DNA of 45,396 bases, taken from positions 1 through 45,396 of the forward strand of contig JAGANS010000053.1 of assembly GCA_017624155.1 (NCBI GenBank). Direction: 5' to 3'. Shown here piece by piece: positions 1 through 8,528 of the stretch. Source of the DNA: Muribaculaceae bacterium. GTDB taxonomy: Bacteria; Bacteroidota; Bacteroidia; Bacteroidales; Muribaculaceae. The position numbers were made by a program, and so were the translations under genes. The notes under the pieces were generated by a model. The model was not told the DNA's origin, made no database searches, and saw only the letters and a program-made list of their open reading frames with translations. Within the stretch, counting starts at the first letter, position 1. Each line of letters begins with the position of its first letter.

Positions 1-115
1 AACCTGATCAGCCGCGTCCGGCTTCAGCGCAGGGCAGGCCCTGCGCCCTCCCGCAAGAGAAAGAGAAGAAGAATGAGAATTCAACATTCCCCATTCAACC
101 TTCAGCATTCTCAGC

Positions 116-154
116 AAGGCCCCGTGTGGTGATGTCGACACTGTGCGGGGCCTT
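116..154 (+). terminator. Hairpin, possible terminator
   Basis: The arms AAGGCCCCG (116-124) and CGGGGCCTT (146-154) are a perfect 9-bp inverted repeat with a 21-base loop, and the pairing extends outward with one bulged base. A loosely T-rich stretch follows on the plus strand. There is no T-tract on the minus side, so it is a poor terminator for the efflux operon ending at 177. It may end a plus-strand gene lying left of the window. I see no gene in 1-176. Confidence 0.35.
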
Positions 155-176
155 TGCTATGATCTTTTCAGATACC

Positions 177-1346
177 TTAGAAATCCATCGAGCGGTAGCG
201 GTTGAGGCGGGCGAGGGCGAGGTTGTAGCGATAGAGGAGATCGAGGTAGTTGAGGCGCGACTCTGTGTAGAGGTTTATCTCCTGCAGGTAGTCGATTACG
301 TTGAGTTCGCCCCCGTCATAGGATTTGGCCAGCAGCCTGAGGTATGAATCATCGCCGAGCAGTTCGCGATAGCGGGCTATCTCCTCGCTGAGTTTTTCGG
401 CTGTGGCTTTAAGACCTGTTTCCTCGGTCTTGGTGCGGAGGTCTGTCTCTGTTACGTCGAGTGTTGCCGCGCGTGCCTCGAGTGCGGCGGCGCGGCGGCG
501 TTTGCTCTGTGAGAATGAAGGCAGCCGCAGGCTTATTGAAAGGCCATTGAAATGCTGGTTCTCCTCGAATGCGTGGCGATATCCCAGCGCCAGTGTGGGC
601 CATGCCTGCATTCGCACGGCCCGGGCCTCGGACTTGTTGGCCCGGTCGGTGGCGTCGGCAAGGCTGCGCAGGTATGCATCTGTGGCCGAGTCGTTCTTGT
701 CGAAGGTCTGCAGCGGGTATTCGTTCCACAGGTCGGTATCTTTGGCCGGAACAACTACGCCGCTGCCGGCGAGAGACGCGAAAAGCCCCTCTATGTCGGT
801 ATCGATCGTGGCGATGGCGCTTTCGTTGTCGAGCACGGCAAGCTGCATCTTGCGCAGCGACAGTATCGTGGCGTTGCCGCCGGCGTATTGCCGCTGAGTA
901 AGGTCGGCGATGCGGCTGAGGTTGTCGTGGATTGTGGTGTAGAGCTTGCGGCGGGCGTGGGCATTGATGATGTCGAGCATTGCGAGCTTGGCGTTGAGAG
1001 CCTTGTCGGCCTTGATTCCGAAAAGTACGATGGCCGACGCTTCGGCGCGGCTGTCGGCGGCCTGCGAGCGGGCTCGGTAGAGCCCCGGGAACGAAAGTTC
1101 CTGCGTGAGGCCGATGTTCCACTTCTTGTCGGAGGAGGACGAGGCCCACAGGTGCTCGAATTCCAGTTCGGGGCCTTCGGGGGCATTTTCGGCGCGGGCC
1201 ATTGCATCGGCGGCCTCGTTGCGGGCCTCGGTCGAGGCTACCTCAAGGCTGTTATTGACAGCCATGGCGATATATTGGCGGAATGGCGATTCGGCCATAC
1301 AGGTCAGGGCCGATGCCATGAGCAGGGCAGTGAGCAGATGTTTCAT
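177..1346 (-). CDS. TolC-family outer-membrane efflux protein
   Basis: Probable outer-membrane channel of a tripartite heavy-metal efflux system. The 389-residue protein opens with a cleavable signal peptide (MKHLLTALLMASALTCMA), followed by long alanine- and glutamate-rich helical stretches with two repeats of the outer-membrane-factor coiled-coil type. It is shorter than most TolC/CusC proteins (usually above 420 residues), which is common for Bacteroidota members. The ATG at 1346 overlaps the stop of the RND pump gene (ATGA), so the two are translationally coupled. It is the last gene of the operon adaptor, pump, channel. The family assignment is firm from context and composition; the transported metal is unknown. 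Confidence 0.9.
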   Translation of the reverse strand: MKHLLTALLMASALTCMAESPFRQYIAMAVNNSLEVASTEARNEAADAMARAENAPEGPELEFEHLWASSSSDKKWNIGLTQELSFPGLYRARSQAADSRAEASAIVLFGIKADKALNAKLAMLDIINAHARRKLYTTIHDNLSRIADLTQRQYAGGNATILSLRKMQLAVLDNESAIATIDTDIEGLFASLAGSGVVVPAKDTDLWNEYPLQTFDKNDSATDAYLRSLADATDRANKSEARAVRMQAWPTLALGYRHAFEENQHFNGLSISLRLPSFSQSKRRRAAALEARAATLDVTETDLRTKTEETGLKATAEKLSEEIARYRELLGDDSYLRLLAKSYDGGELNVIDYLQEINLYTESRLNYLDLLYRYNLALARLNRYRSMDF

Positions 1347-4300
1347 GCCTTGGTAATTTTCTTGCGGTTAATAAGCCGGTATACGGCCGGCACGACGTAG
1401 ATATTGAGAATAGTGGAGGTGACGAGGCCGCCGAGAATCACTGTCGCCAGCGGAGCCTGAATCTCGTTGCCGGTCTTGTCGCCGTTGATGGCGAGCGGAA
1501 TAAGGGCGAGAGCCGATGTCAGGGCCGTCATCACGATGGGCAGCAGGCGGTCGGACGAGCCGGTGCGGATGCGCTCGTCAAGGCCGACGCCGGCATCACG
1601 CAGGCTGTTGTAGCGGCTTATGAGCAGCATGCCGTTGCGTGTTGTGATACCGAGCAGCGATATGAAGCCGATGATGGCCGGTATGTTGAGCTCCGAGCCG
1701 GTGATGACGAGGATGAGTATGCCGCCGATGAATGCCAGCGGGATATTGAGCAGGATGACGAGCGACTCGGCCACGTTGCGGAACTGTGCATACAGCAGCA
1801 TCATGATCACGAGCAGTGCGCACAGCGACGTGAGCAGCAGAGTGCGCGATGCCTTGGCCTCGCTTTCAAACTGGCCTCCGTAGCTCAGATAGTAGCCTTC
1901 GGGCAGCGGAACAGCCTCGTCGATGCGGGCGCGGATATCGTCGACGGCGCCGCGGAGGTCACGGTTGTCGACGTTGGCCGAAATAACAATGCGGCGTTTC
2001 ACGTTTTCGCGATTGATGGTATTGGGGCCGGTCGACGATACGATCTCTGCTATCTCGGCCAGTGGTACCGGCCCGGTGGGCGAGTCGACAGTGATGTCGG
2101 GAATCGCGGCGAGCGACGAGCGGGCGGCCGGTTCGGCGATCAGAGTGACATCGTAGGGCAGACCGTCCTCATACACCTGCGACACCTTGCGGCCGGCCAC
2201 AGCCGTGGATATGGCGGCGTTGAAGTCGGCCACGCTTATGCCGTAGCGGGCAAGCAGCTCGCGCTTGGGGCGTATGACGAGCTCGGGGCGTTCCACCTGC
2301 TGCTCGATATTCACGTCTACGATGCCCTCGATACCGCTTATGGCATGCTTGATCCGGCCGCCGAGATTATAGAGGCGGTTGAGATCATCGCCAAACAGTT
2401 TGATGGCGATCTGCGATTCTGTGCCCGACAGCATGGCGTCGATGCGGTGGGAAATAGGCTGGCCTACCTCGATATTCACGCCGGGGATGTCGGACAGGCG
2501 CTCGCGTATCTCGCGTGCCACCTCGCCGCGGGTGCGGCCGTTGAGGGTGTAGGGAACATCAAGCTCACTGACGTTGGGGCCGAAGGAATGCTCTGCCAGT
2601 TCGGCTCGGCCTGTCTTGCGCGACTCGGTGTTGACCTCCGGTATCGACATTATGATGCGTTCCACCTCGCGGCCGATTTTATCACTTTCCTCAAGCGATA
2701 CGCCCGGCAATGTGGCGACATTGACGGTGAACGAGCCCTCGTTGAAGGCCGGCAGGAACGAACGGCCCAGTGTGAAAAACAGGCCCAGTGCGACGGCAAA
2801 CAGCACACCGGTGCCGATGAGCAGCCCGCGGGTGTGGGCCAGTGCGAAGGCAAGCGAGCGCTCGTAGGCGGCACGCATGCGGCGTGTGAGCCATGGCTCG
2901 CGGTCGAGGCGCTCCTCGTCGCTCTTTTTGGGGCTGAGCAGATATGTACACAACACCGGTGTGAGCGTCAGCGCCACAACGGTCGAGGCAATGAGTGCTA
3001 CGATGAAGGCCACACCCAGCGGGATCAGCAGGCGCCCTTCCATGCCGGTGAGGAAGAACAGCGGCATGAAACTGGCGATGATGATAAGCGAGGAGTTGAA
3101 GATCGGCATGCGCACCTCGGCCGATGCATGGAACACGACTTCCACCGCCGGCTTGCGCTCGGCCGGCGGCAACGCACGGTTCTGACGCAGCCGATGGTAA
3201 ACATTCTCCACATCCACTATCGCGTCGTCGACAAGCGAGCCTATGGCGATCGCTATGCCGCCGAGACTCATGGTGTTGATGGTATAACCCATGAAGTGGA
3301 GGACAAGCACGGCGACTATTATCGACATCGGGAGCGCCACAACGGATATGATGGTGGTGCGGATATTCATCAGGAAGAAGAACAGCACTATGATGACGAA
3401 GAAGGCACCCTCGAGCAGAGCCCGCTGCAGATTGCTTATCGACGTGTCGATAAACTCGCTCTGGCGGAAGATGTCGCTGTGTATCTTCACGTCGGACGGC
3501 AGCGTGCGGGCGATGTCGGCCAGCTCGGCGTCGATGCGTTCCGTAAGGCCGATAGTGCCGACGGCAGGCTGTTTGGTGACAGTGACGAGGACGGCAGGCT
3601 GCTGTTCCACCGATGCGAGGCCCAGCAGCGGCAGGGCGCCGGCCACAGTCACGGTGGCGACGTCGGCCACGCGGACCGTGCCGCGGCTGTCGGAGCGCAC
3701 TACGGCCTGCTCGAGATCGGCGGTCGAGGCGGTGTTTATCTCGCCCTTCACGATATACTCGTTGCCGTAGTCGTATATGATGCCGCCGGTCGCATTGTCG
3801 TTTATACCTTCGACGGCTGCGGTGAGTTCATTGAGGCTTATGCCATAGGCCTTCATCTTTTCTGGCGAGAACCGTATCTGAAATTCTCTCGCTTCGCCTC
3901 CCTGTACCGATACCTGCGACACGCCGCCTATGGCGAGCAGCCGCGGGCGCACCACGCGGTCGGCGATGCTTCGCAGCTGCAGTGCTGTGGTGGTGGAGTC
4001 GGCTGTGAGTCCGATTATCATCATTTCGCCGAGGATCGACGACTGCGGACCCATCTGCGGGGCCTTGACCGTGTTGGGCAGCTCGTCGGAAACGATGGCC
4101 AGGCGCTCAGACACCGTCTGACGGGCGATATAAATATCGGTATCCCAGTCAAACTCGACGTTCACCACCGAGAATCCGGTAGTCGATGACGAGCGCACGC
4201 GGCGCACGCCCGTGGCGCCGTTCATAGATGTTTCGATAGGGAATGTGACGATTTTCTCAACCTCCTCGGGGGCCATCCCCGGGGCTTCGGTCATAATGGT

Positions 4301-4441
4301 TACCGTCGGCGCGTTGAGGTCGGGAAAGATGTCTACCTCGGTGTGCATGAGCGTATAGCAGCCGGCGATGAGGATTATGGCGCTGAGAACGAGTACGCTC
4401 AGACGGTTGATCAGCGACCAGTGTATTATCTTGTTAAGCAT
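1343..4441 (-). CDS. CusA/CzcA-family heavy-metal RND efflux pump
   Basis: Inner-membrane proton/metal antiporter of the HME-RND family; at 1032 residues it is a full-length member. It shows the RND layout: TM1 at about 13-32, a first periplasmic loop with porter motifs, a TM cluster from about 345, a second large loop, and a C-terminal TM cluster. The TM4 motif GSLVDDAIVDVEN (401-413) carries the proton-relay acids Asp405/Asp406 and Glu412, in a context (GGIAIAIG) closer to CusA than to classical CzcA. It lies 12 bases downstream of the adaptor gene and overlaps the channel gene. Substrate is not settled: the motif is CusA-like, while the adaptor is His-rich as in zinc, cobalt or nickel systems. 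Confidence 0.95.
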   Translation of the reverse strand: MLNKIIHWSLINRLSVLVLSAIILIAGCYTLMHTEVDIFPDLNAPTVTIMTEAPGMAPEEVEKIVTFPIETSMNGATGVRRVRSSSTTGFSVVNVEFDWDTDIYIARQTVSERLAIVSDELPNTVKAPQMGPQSSILGEMMIIGLTADSTTTALQLRSIADRVVRPRLLAIGGVSQVSVQGGEAREFQIRFSPEKMKAYGISLNELTAAVEGINDNATGGIIYDYGNEYIVKGEINTASTADLEQAVVRSDSRGTVRVADVATVTVAGALPLLGLASVEQQPAVLVTVTKQPAVGTIGLTERIDAELADIARTLPSDVKIHSDIFRQSEFIDTSISNLQRALLEGAFFVIIVLFFFLMNIRTTIISVVALPMSIIVAVLVLHFMGYTINTMSLGGIAIAIGSLVDDAIVDVENVYHRLRQNRALPPAERKPAVEVVFHASAEVRMPIFNSSLIIIASFMPLFFLTGMEGRLLIPLGVAFIVALIASTVVALTLTPVLCTYLLSPKKSDEERLDREPWLTRRMRAAYERSLAFALAHTRGLLIGTGVLFAVALGLFFTLGRSFLPAFNEGSFTVNVATLPGVSLEESDKIGREVERIIMSIPEVNTESRKTGRAELAEHSFGPNVSELDVPYTLNGRTRGEVAREIRERLSDIPGVNIEVGQPISHRIDAMLSGTESQIAIKLFGDDLNRLYNLGGRIKHAISGIEGIVDVNIEQQVERPELVIRPKRELLARYGISVADFNAAISTAVAGRKVSQVYEDGLPYDVTLIAEPAARSSLAAIPDITVDSPTGPVPLAEIAEIVSSTGPNTINRENVKRRIVISANVDNRDLRGAVDDIRARIDEAVPLPEGYYLSYGGQFESEAKASRTLLLTSLCALLVIMMLLYAQFRNVAESLVILLNIPLAFIGGILILVITGSELNIPAIIGFISLLGITTRNGMLLISRYNSLRDAGVGLDERIRTGSSDRLLPIVMTALTSALALIPLAINGDKTGNEIQAPLATVILGGLVTSTILNIYVVPAVYRLINRKKITKA

Positions 4442-4453
4442 GTCGGCTGAGTG

Positions 4454-5659
4454 TTAGTGGCTGTGAGTGTGTCCGGCGGGGACAGCGCCTGATGCTCCTG
4501 CCAGTTTTACGGCGGTAACGCCGCTGCTTACGATATTCTCTCCCCCGTGCAGACCCGATGTTATCTCGACGCGCTCGCCGTCGGATGCGCCGGTTGTGAC
4601 AGCTATCTTGCGGTAGCAGTCCTCATCCAGCTTCTCGTATACGAAGAACGAGCCCTGTTGCTCGGTGAGAGCGCTTACGGGCACGGTGACACACCGGCGT
4701 GTGTCCGGTGACAGCAGATACACCTCTACTGCCGAGCCGGGAATGAGCGAGCCGTCGTTGCGCAGGGTGAAAGTCACAGGCACATATCCGCCGGCAGCGG
4801 CTGCGCTTTGGTCGGCAGAGGCTGTGCGCCGTCCGTCGAGCTGCGACAGCGTGTAGGTCATGCCTGAATAAGGTACTACTATGCGGGCGTCGGTGGCTCC
4901 GGCAGCCTGCTGATACAGCTTGAATGGGACATCGGCCCGCAGGGTGAGCCTTGCCGAGGATGCCACTGTGGCGATCGGCTCGCCGGTGGACACATATTGG
5001 CCGGTCTGAACATTCAAGGCCGTTATTACGCCGGCGATCGGCGAAGTGGCTGCGCCCGAGGCGGCCGGGGCGCTGTAAGCTGCCTTGGCACGCTCATAAG
5101 CGGCGCGTGCGGCGTTGAGCTGCGATACTGTGACAAGGCGGTCGGCATACAGGCCTTCCACACGGTCGAGCTCGGTTTTGGCAGCATCGAGTTCAACTTT
5201 GGCGGCACGGTTGGCGTCACCACCGCTCACGCCGTCGGCGCGTACCGAGGCAACCGTCTGCCCGGCGCGCACATTGCTGCCGGCATTGATACCTGAGGCG
5301 AGCCGCACGATGCCCGATGTAGGCGCCGACACCACAGCCGAGCCTTCGGATGCGGCGATGACCGTACCGCCGGCCTTCACTACCTGTCCGAACGGACCAA
5401 AGGCCGCCGTGTCGGTCGCCACGCCGAAGCGTGCAGCCACCTCGGGCTTGAGCACTATGTCATCGGTGCCTGACTCTTTACCTTCACCATGATTGTGATC
5501 ATGGCCCTCGTTTTCGTGATCATGGGCTTCGTGACCGGAATGCTCATGTTCTTCGTGTTCCTCGGCGCCGCCGTGATTATGTGAGCCAGCCTCGTTATGG
5601 CACGATGAAAGTGTGAACATTGAGGCTGCACAGAGCATAAAGAAGTATCTGAATTTCAT
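4454..5659 (-). CDS. RND periplasmic adaptor (CusB/CzcB type), His-rich
   Basis: Membrane-fusion protein linking the RND pump to the outer-membrane channel. The 401 residues start with a lipoprotein signal ending LSSC (Cys20), so it is probably a lipid-anchored periplasmic protein. Residues about 21-60 are extremely rich in His, Glu and Asp (HNHGG, EEHEEHEHSGHEAHDHE), and the C-terminus ends HTHSH; both are likely metal-binding. The rest shows the adaptor order: barrel-sandwich half, short coiled coil around the TELDRVEGLYADRLV segment, second sandwich half, beta-barrel and membrane-proximal domain. First gene of the efflux operon. No metal-responsive regulator gene lies beside it. Confidence 0.93.
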   Translation of the reverse strand: MKFRYFFMLCAASMFTLSSCHNEAGSHNHGGAEEHEEHEHSGHEAHDHENEGHDHNHGEGKESGTDDIVLKPEVAARFGVATDTAAFGPFGQVVKAGGTVIAASEGSAVVSAPTSGIVRLASGINAGSNVRAGQTVASVRADGVSGGDANRAAKVELDAAKTELDRVEGLYADRLVTVSQLNAARAAYERAKAAYSAPAASGAATSPIAGVITALNVQTGQYVSTGEPIATVASSARLTLRADVPFKLYQQAAGATDARIVVPYSGMTYTLSQLDGRRTASADQSAAAAGGYVPVTFTLRNDGSLIPGSAVEVYLLSPDTRRCVTVPVSALTEQQGSFFVYEKLDEDCYRKIAVTTGASDGERVEITSGLHGGENIVSSGVTAVKLAGASGAVPAGHTHSH

Positions 5660-5677
5660 TGTATAAAAATTTCAGGC

Positions 5678-5685
5678 AAAATTAG
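5678..5685 (-). promoter_or_regulatory. Candidate -7 box for efflux operon
   Basis: CAAAATTA on the plus strand reads TAATTTTG on the minus strand and matches the Bacteroidota -7 consensus TAnnTTTG, 18 bases ahead of the adaptor ATG. The -33 spacing is poor (nearest CAAA at 5711-5714). A second minus-strand box, TAACTTTG, lies at 5740-5747, so which one is used is uncertain. Confidence 0.4.
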
Positions 5686-5817
5686 GTAGAATAAAAGATA
5701 ATGTGTTGCACAAATCCGACAAAATATTGTCAGACGCTACAAAGTTACGAAATAATCACAACTTTTTGCGGAATCAAGCGTTATAAAATTTATATTCATC
5801 ATATCATTACTTATGTT

Positions 5818-8124
5818 ATGCGCCGTGTGATAATAATGCTGGCAGCCTTGCTGCTCTTGCTTGATGTTGATGTCCGTGCTGCCGACGACACGAGGCAGTC
5901 GGTGGGACTTGTCCTCAGTGGCGGCGGTGCCAAAGGCATCGCCCATATAGGTGTGATCCAGGCTCTTGAGGACAACGACATTCCGATCGATTATATAACC
6001 GGTACGTCGATGGGTACGATAGTGGGCGGCCTGTATGCCTGCGGATTCACACCGCAGGAGATGCTCGACCTCATATTGTCGCGCGGATTCTCATATTGGT
6101 CGACCGGCAAGATCGATCCCGACCTGCGGTATTATTTTACCGACGGCGATGCTACACCGGCAATGTTCAGCGTGCCGATAGGCAAGCAGCCGGCCGCGGC
6201 CGATTCTGTACCGGCCTCCCTGATATCGCCGCTCCCGATGAGCTTTGCCTTCATGGAACTGTTTTCGCCATATACGGCGCAGTGCGGCAGCGATTTCAAC
6301 CGGCTCTTCGTGCCGTTTCACTGTGTGGCGTCGGACGTCGCTGCCAAGCGCAAGCAGGTGTTCCGCAGCGGCCGTCTCGGTGATGCGATTCGTGCATCGA
6401 TGTCATTCCCGATTGTCTTTCAGCCCACGACGATCGATGGCCGGCTATACTATGACGGCGGCATATACGACAATTTTCCGGTGGATGTGATGCGCGAGGA
6501 TTTTGCCCCCTCGATTATGATCGGCGTGGATGTGTCTACAAAGGCCAAAGGCCCGCAGACCACCCTCATGGACCAGATCGAGAACCTCGTGATACAGGGC
6601 GGCAGCTATGAGTTGCCCGCCGAGGAAGGCATAAAACTGCGGCTCGATCTCAACGAATTCGGCCTGCTCGACTTCCCTGCTGCGCGCCGTATATATAAGG
6701 TGGGATACGACTATGCGATGTCAATGATGGATTCGATAAAGACCCGCGTAAAGTCGCGCACGCCCAAAGCCACGCGTGAGCTGCGGCGCAGTGTGTTCAA
6801 GTCGCAGACTCCGTATCTGCGATTTGATGAGGTGAATGTCTATGGTGCCTCGCCGAAGCAGAACGAATATATCGAATACCTGTTCCGTCCCGCATCGGGC
6901 GAGGATACGATAGGTGTGACCCGCGCCCGTGACGCCTATTACCGCGCTTTGTCGGCCGGCAAACTGCGCGAGCTCTACCCCCAGGCATCCTACAACGACT
7001 CGACAGGTCTGTTTGATCTCAGCCTCAAGGCTACTCCCAAGGGTACGCTCGGCGGATCGCTCGGCGGCTATATCACGTCGGCCACATCAAGTTTCCTGTA
7101 TCTGTCGGCCGAATACAGCTCTATGAGTTTCCGCAGTCTCGATTCGCGGCTGAGTGCCTGGATAGGCCAGTCGGTGATGGCAGGAGTGTTTGAGGGCAAG
7201 CTGTACCTGCATACGCCGCTGTCGTCGGCCATAGGCGTTCAGGCGGTGGTGAGCCGCAACAAGTATTATGAGTCGGAGCACGCATTCTTCGACGTGAAGC
7301 AGCCGACATTTGTCATAAACAACGAATATTTCGGACGGCTGATGTGGAGCGTAGCAGCCGGGCGTCGCGGACGTATCGATGCCGGCGCCGGTTACGGAGC
7401 CGTACATTCGTCGTATTATCGCAATAACCGTCTGATAAGCTATGAGGAGGGCAAACTGAATACCCATTACAAGCTCGGCCAGGCATTCGTACGCTACACG
7501 TCGTCGACACTCGACAATCATGATTATCCTACTATGGGCAGTTCGTACAATGTGTCGGCGATGGGATTTCTCGGCACGGCCGCATTGCAGACAGGTGAGC
7601 CGCATGGCCGCGTGGAGACGCATCCCAAGTGGGTGCAGCTCGAGCTGCGTACACGCAACTATCTGTCGCCGTCGACACACTTCAGCCTCGGCATCGAGAG
7701 CGATGTGATGCTGTCGACCCGCAAGTTGCTGCCTACATACAGCGCGTCGATGGTGGCGGCCCCGGCCTTTGCGCCGACACCATCGTGCGGCAACTCGTTC
7801 AGGCCGCCTTTCCGTGCCAATACTTTTGTGGCCGCCGGCATTGTTCCCGTCTACAAGTACAACAGCGGGCTGTCGGCACGCCTGGCTGCATACGGTTTTG
7901 TGCCGTTGCGCAAGATTTGCGAGAGTGACGCCGGCAATGATCTGCCACGTTACGGCAAGTGGTTTTCCAACCCCGAATTTTTCGGCGAACTCAACGTTTC
8001 ATATCAATTCCCTTTCAAGGCTACGCTGGCCGGTTATCTCAATTACTCAACTGTTCCCGGCGACAAGTGGAATGTCGGCATATCATTCGGCATCTACATC
8101 CTTCCTCCCAAATTCATGCGGTGA
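5818..8124 (+). CDS. Patatin-like phospholipase with BamA/TamA-type barrel (type Vd-like)
   Basis: Predicted outer-membrane-linked lipolytic enzyme. I chose the ATG at 5818 because it gives a clean signal peptide (MRRVIIMLAALLLLLDVDVRA); an in-frame upstream ATG at 5701 would add a non-signal extension. The 768-residue product has a patatin domain at about 28-320, with oxyanion loop GGGAKG (35-40), nucleophile elbow GTSMG (Ser64) and the DGG motif with Asp213, so the Ser-Asp dyad is intact. A POTRA-like segment (about 335-420) follows, then an aromatic, glycine-rich beta-barrel ending in a short C-terminal strand (PPKFMR). This order is the type Vd autotransporter plan known from PlpD. Monocistronic and divergent from the efflux operon. 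Confidence 0.9.
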   Translation: MRRVIIMLAALLLLLDVDVRAADDTRQSVGLVLSGGGAKGIAHIGVIQALEDNDIPIDYITGTSMGTIVGGLYACGFTPQEMLDLILSRGFSYWSTGKIDPDLRYYFTDGDATPAMFSVPIGKQPAAADSVPASLISPLPMSFAFMELFSPYTAQCGSDFNRLFVPFHCVASDVAAKRKQVFRSGRLGDAIRASMSFPIVFQPTTIDGRLYYDGGIYDNFPVDVMREDFAPSIMIGVDVSTKAKGPQTTLMDQIENLVIQGGSYELPAEEGIKLRLDLNEFGLLDFPAARRIYKVGYDYAMSMMDSIKTRVKSRTPKATRELRRSVFKSQTPYLRFDEVNVYGASPKQNEYIEYLFRPASGEDTIGVTRARDAYYRALSAGKLRELYPQASYNDSTGLFDLSLKATPKGTLGGSLGGYITSATSSFLYLSAEYSSMSFRSLDSRLSAWIGQSVMAGVFEGKLYLHTPLSSAIGVQAVVSRNKYYESEHAFFDVKQPTFVINNEYFGRLMWSVAAGRRGRIDAGAGYGAVHSSYYRNNRLISYEEGKLNTHYKLGQAFVRYTSSTLDNHDYPTMGSSYNVSAMGFLGTAALQTGEPHGRVETHPKWVQLELRTRNYLSPSTHFSLGIESDVMLSTRKLLPTYSASMVAAPAFAPTPSCGNSFRPPFRANTFVAAGIVPVYKYNSGLSARLAAYGFVPLRKICESDAGNDLPRYGKWFSNPEFFGELNVSYQFPFKATLAGYLNYSTVPGDKWNVGISFGIYILPPKFMR

Positions 8125-8157
8125 TTTGTTCGTTTAGGGATAAAATTCGTATCTTTG
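8125..8157 (+). promoter_or_regulatory. ssb promoter, 4 bases before the ATG
   Basis: TTTG at 8125-8128 and TATCTTTG at 8150-8157 are separated by 21 bases and match both Bacteroidota promoter elements. The ssb ATG begins at 8162, only four bases past the -7 box, which leaves essentially no room for a 5' leader. Confidence 0.75.
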
Positions 8158-8161
8158 TGGC

Positions 8162-8485
8162 ATGAACAAGGCAATATTGAGTGGCCTGGTGGGAGCCGAT
8201 CCCACAATAAGGTATATCGATACAAGGCCGGTGGCGGAATTCTCGCTGGCCACGCGCGAGCCTGCACGCACCGGGACCGGTGGCGTGAAGATCCCCGAGC
8301 GCACCGAGTGGCACCGCATTGTGATGTGGGACGCCAATGCCGAATTTGCCGAGAAGTATATCCGCAAGGGCTCGCGGCTACTGCTCGAGGGGCAGTTGCG
8401 CACACGTACGTGGGAAGACCGCAACACTATCAAGCATACGGTTACAGAAATATATGTGAGCAGTTTCGAGCTGCTGCCCAAATAA
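8162..8485 (+). CDS. ssb: Single-stranded DNA-binding protein
   Basis: Binds single-stranded DNA during replication and repair. The 107-residue protein is a single OB-fold that opens like other SSBs (MNKAILSGLVGADPTIRYID) and contains the family's core strands (AEFSLATRE, TEWHRIVMWD, YIRKGSRLLLEGQLRTRTWED). It stops right after the OB-fold and lacks the long disordered tail and acidic tip (DDDIPF type) through which standard SSBs recruit partners. It is therefore probably a short SSB paralogue; this is inference. The predicted promoter lies immediately before its ATG. Confidence 0.92.
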   Translation: MNKAILSGLVGADPTIRYIDTRPVAEFSLATREPARTGTGGVKIPERTEWHRIVMWDANAEFAEKYIRKGSRLLLEGQLRTRTWEDRNTIKHTVTEIYVSSFELLPK

Positions 8486-8500
8486 CTCAAGTCCTGAAAT

Positions 8501-8522
8501 TTGCGGGCCCGGAGGGCCGCAA
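8501..8522. terminator. Hairpin between convergent genes
   Basis: TTGCGG (8501-8506) pairs with CCGCAA (8517-8522), with a further CCC/GGG pair inside and a GGA loop. It lies in the 43-base gap between ssb and the convergent DEAD-box helicase gene and could end both transcripts. No T-tract follows, so it is a weak candidate. Confidence 0.4.
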
Positions 8523-8528
8523 GGCAGT

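Noticed and set aside
76-110. ATTCAACATTCC / CATTCAACC imperfect direct repeats
   Set aside because: Too short and degenerate to call a repeat element; such CATTCAAC-rich spacers occur commonly between genes in this group.
2345-4189. 614-residue plus-strand open frame
   Set aside because: It is antisense to the RND pump gene, whose motifs are unmistakable; the composition is rich in His, Arg and Gly, as expected of a shadow frame in G+C-rich DNA.
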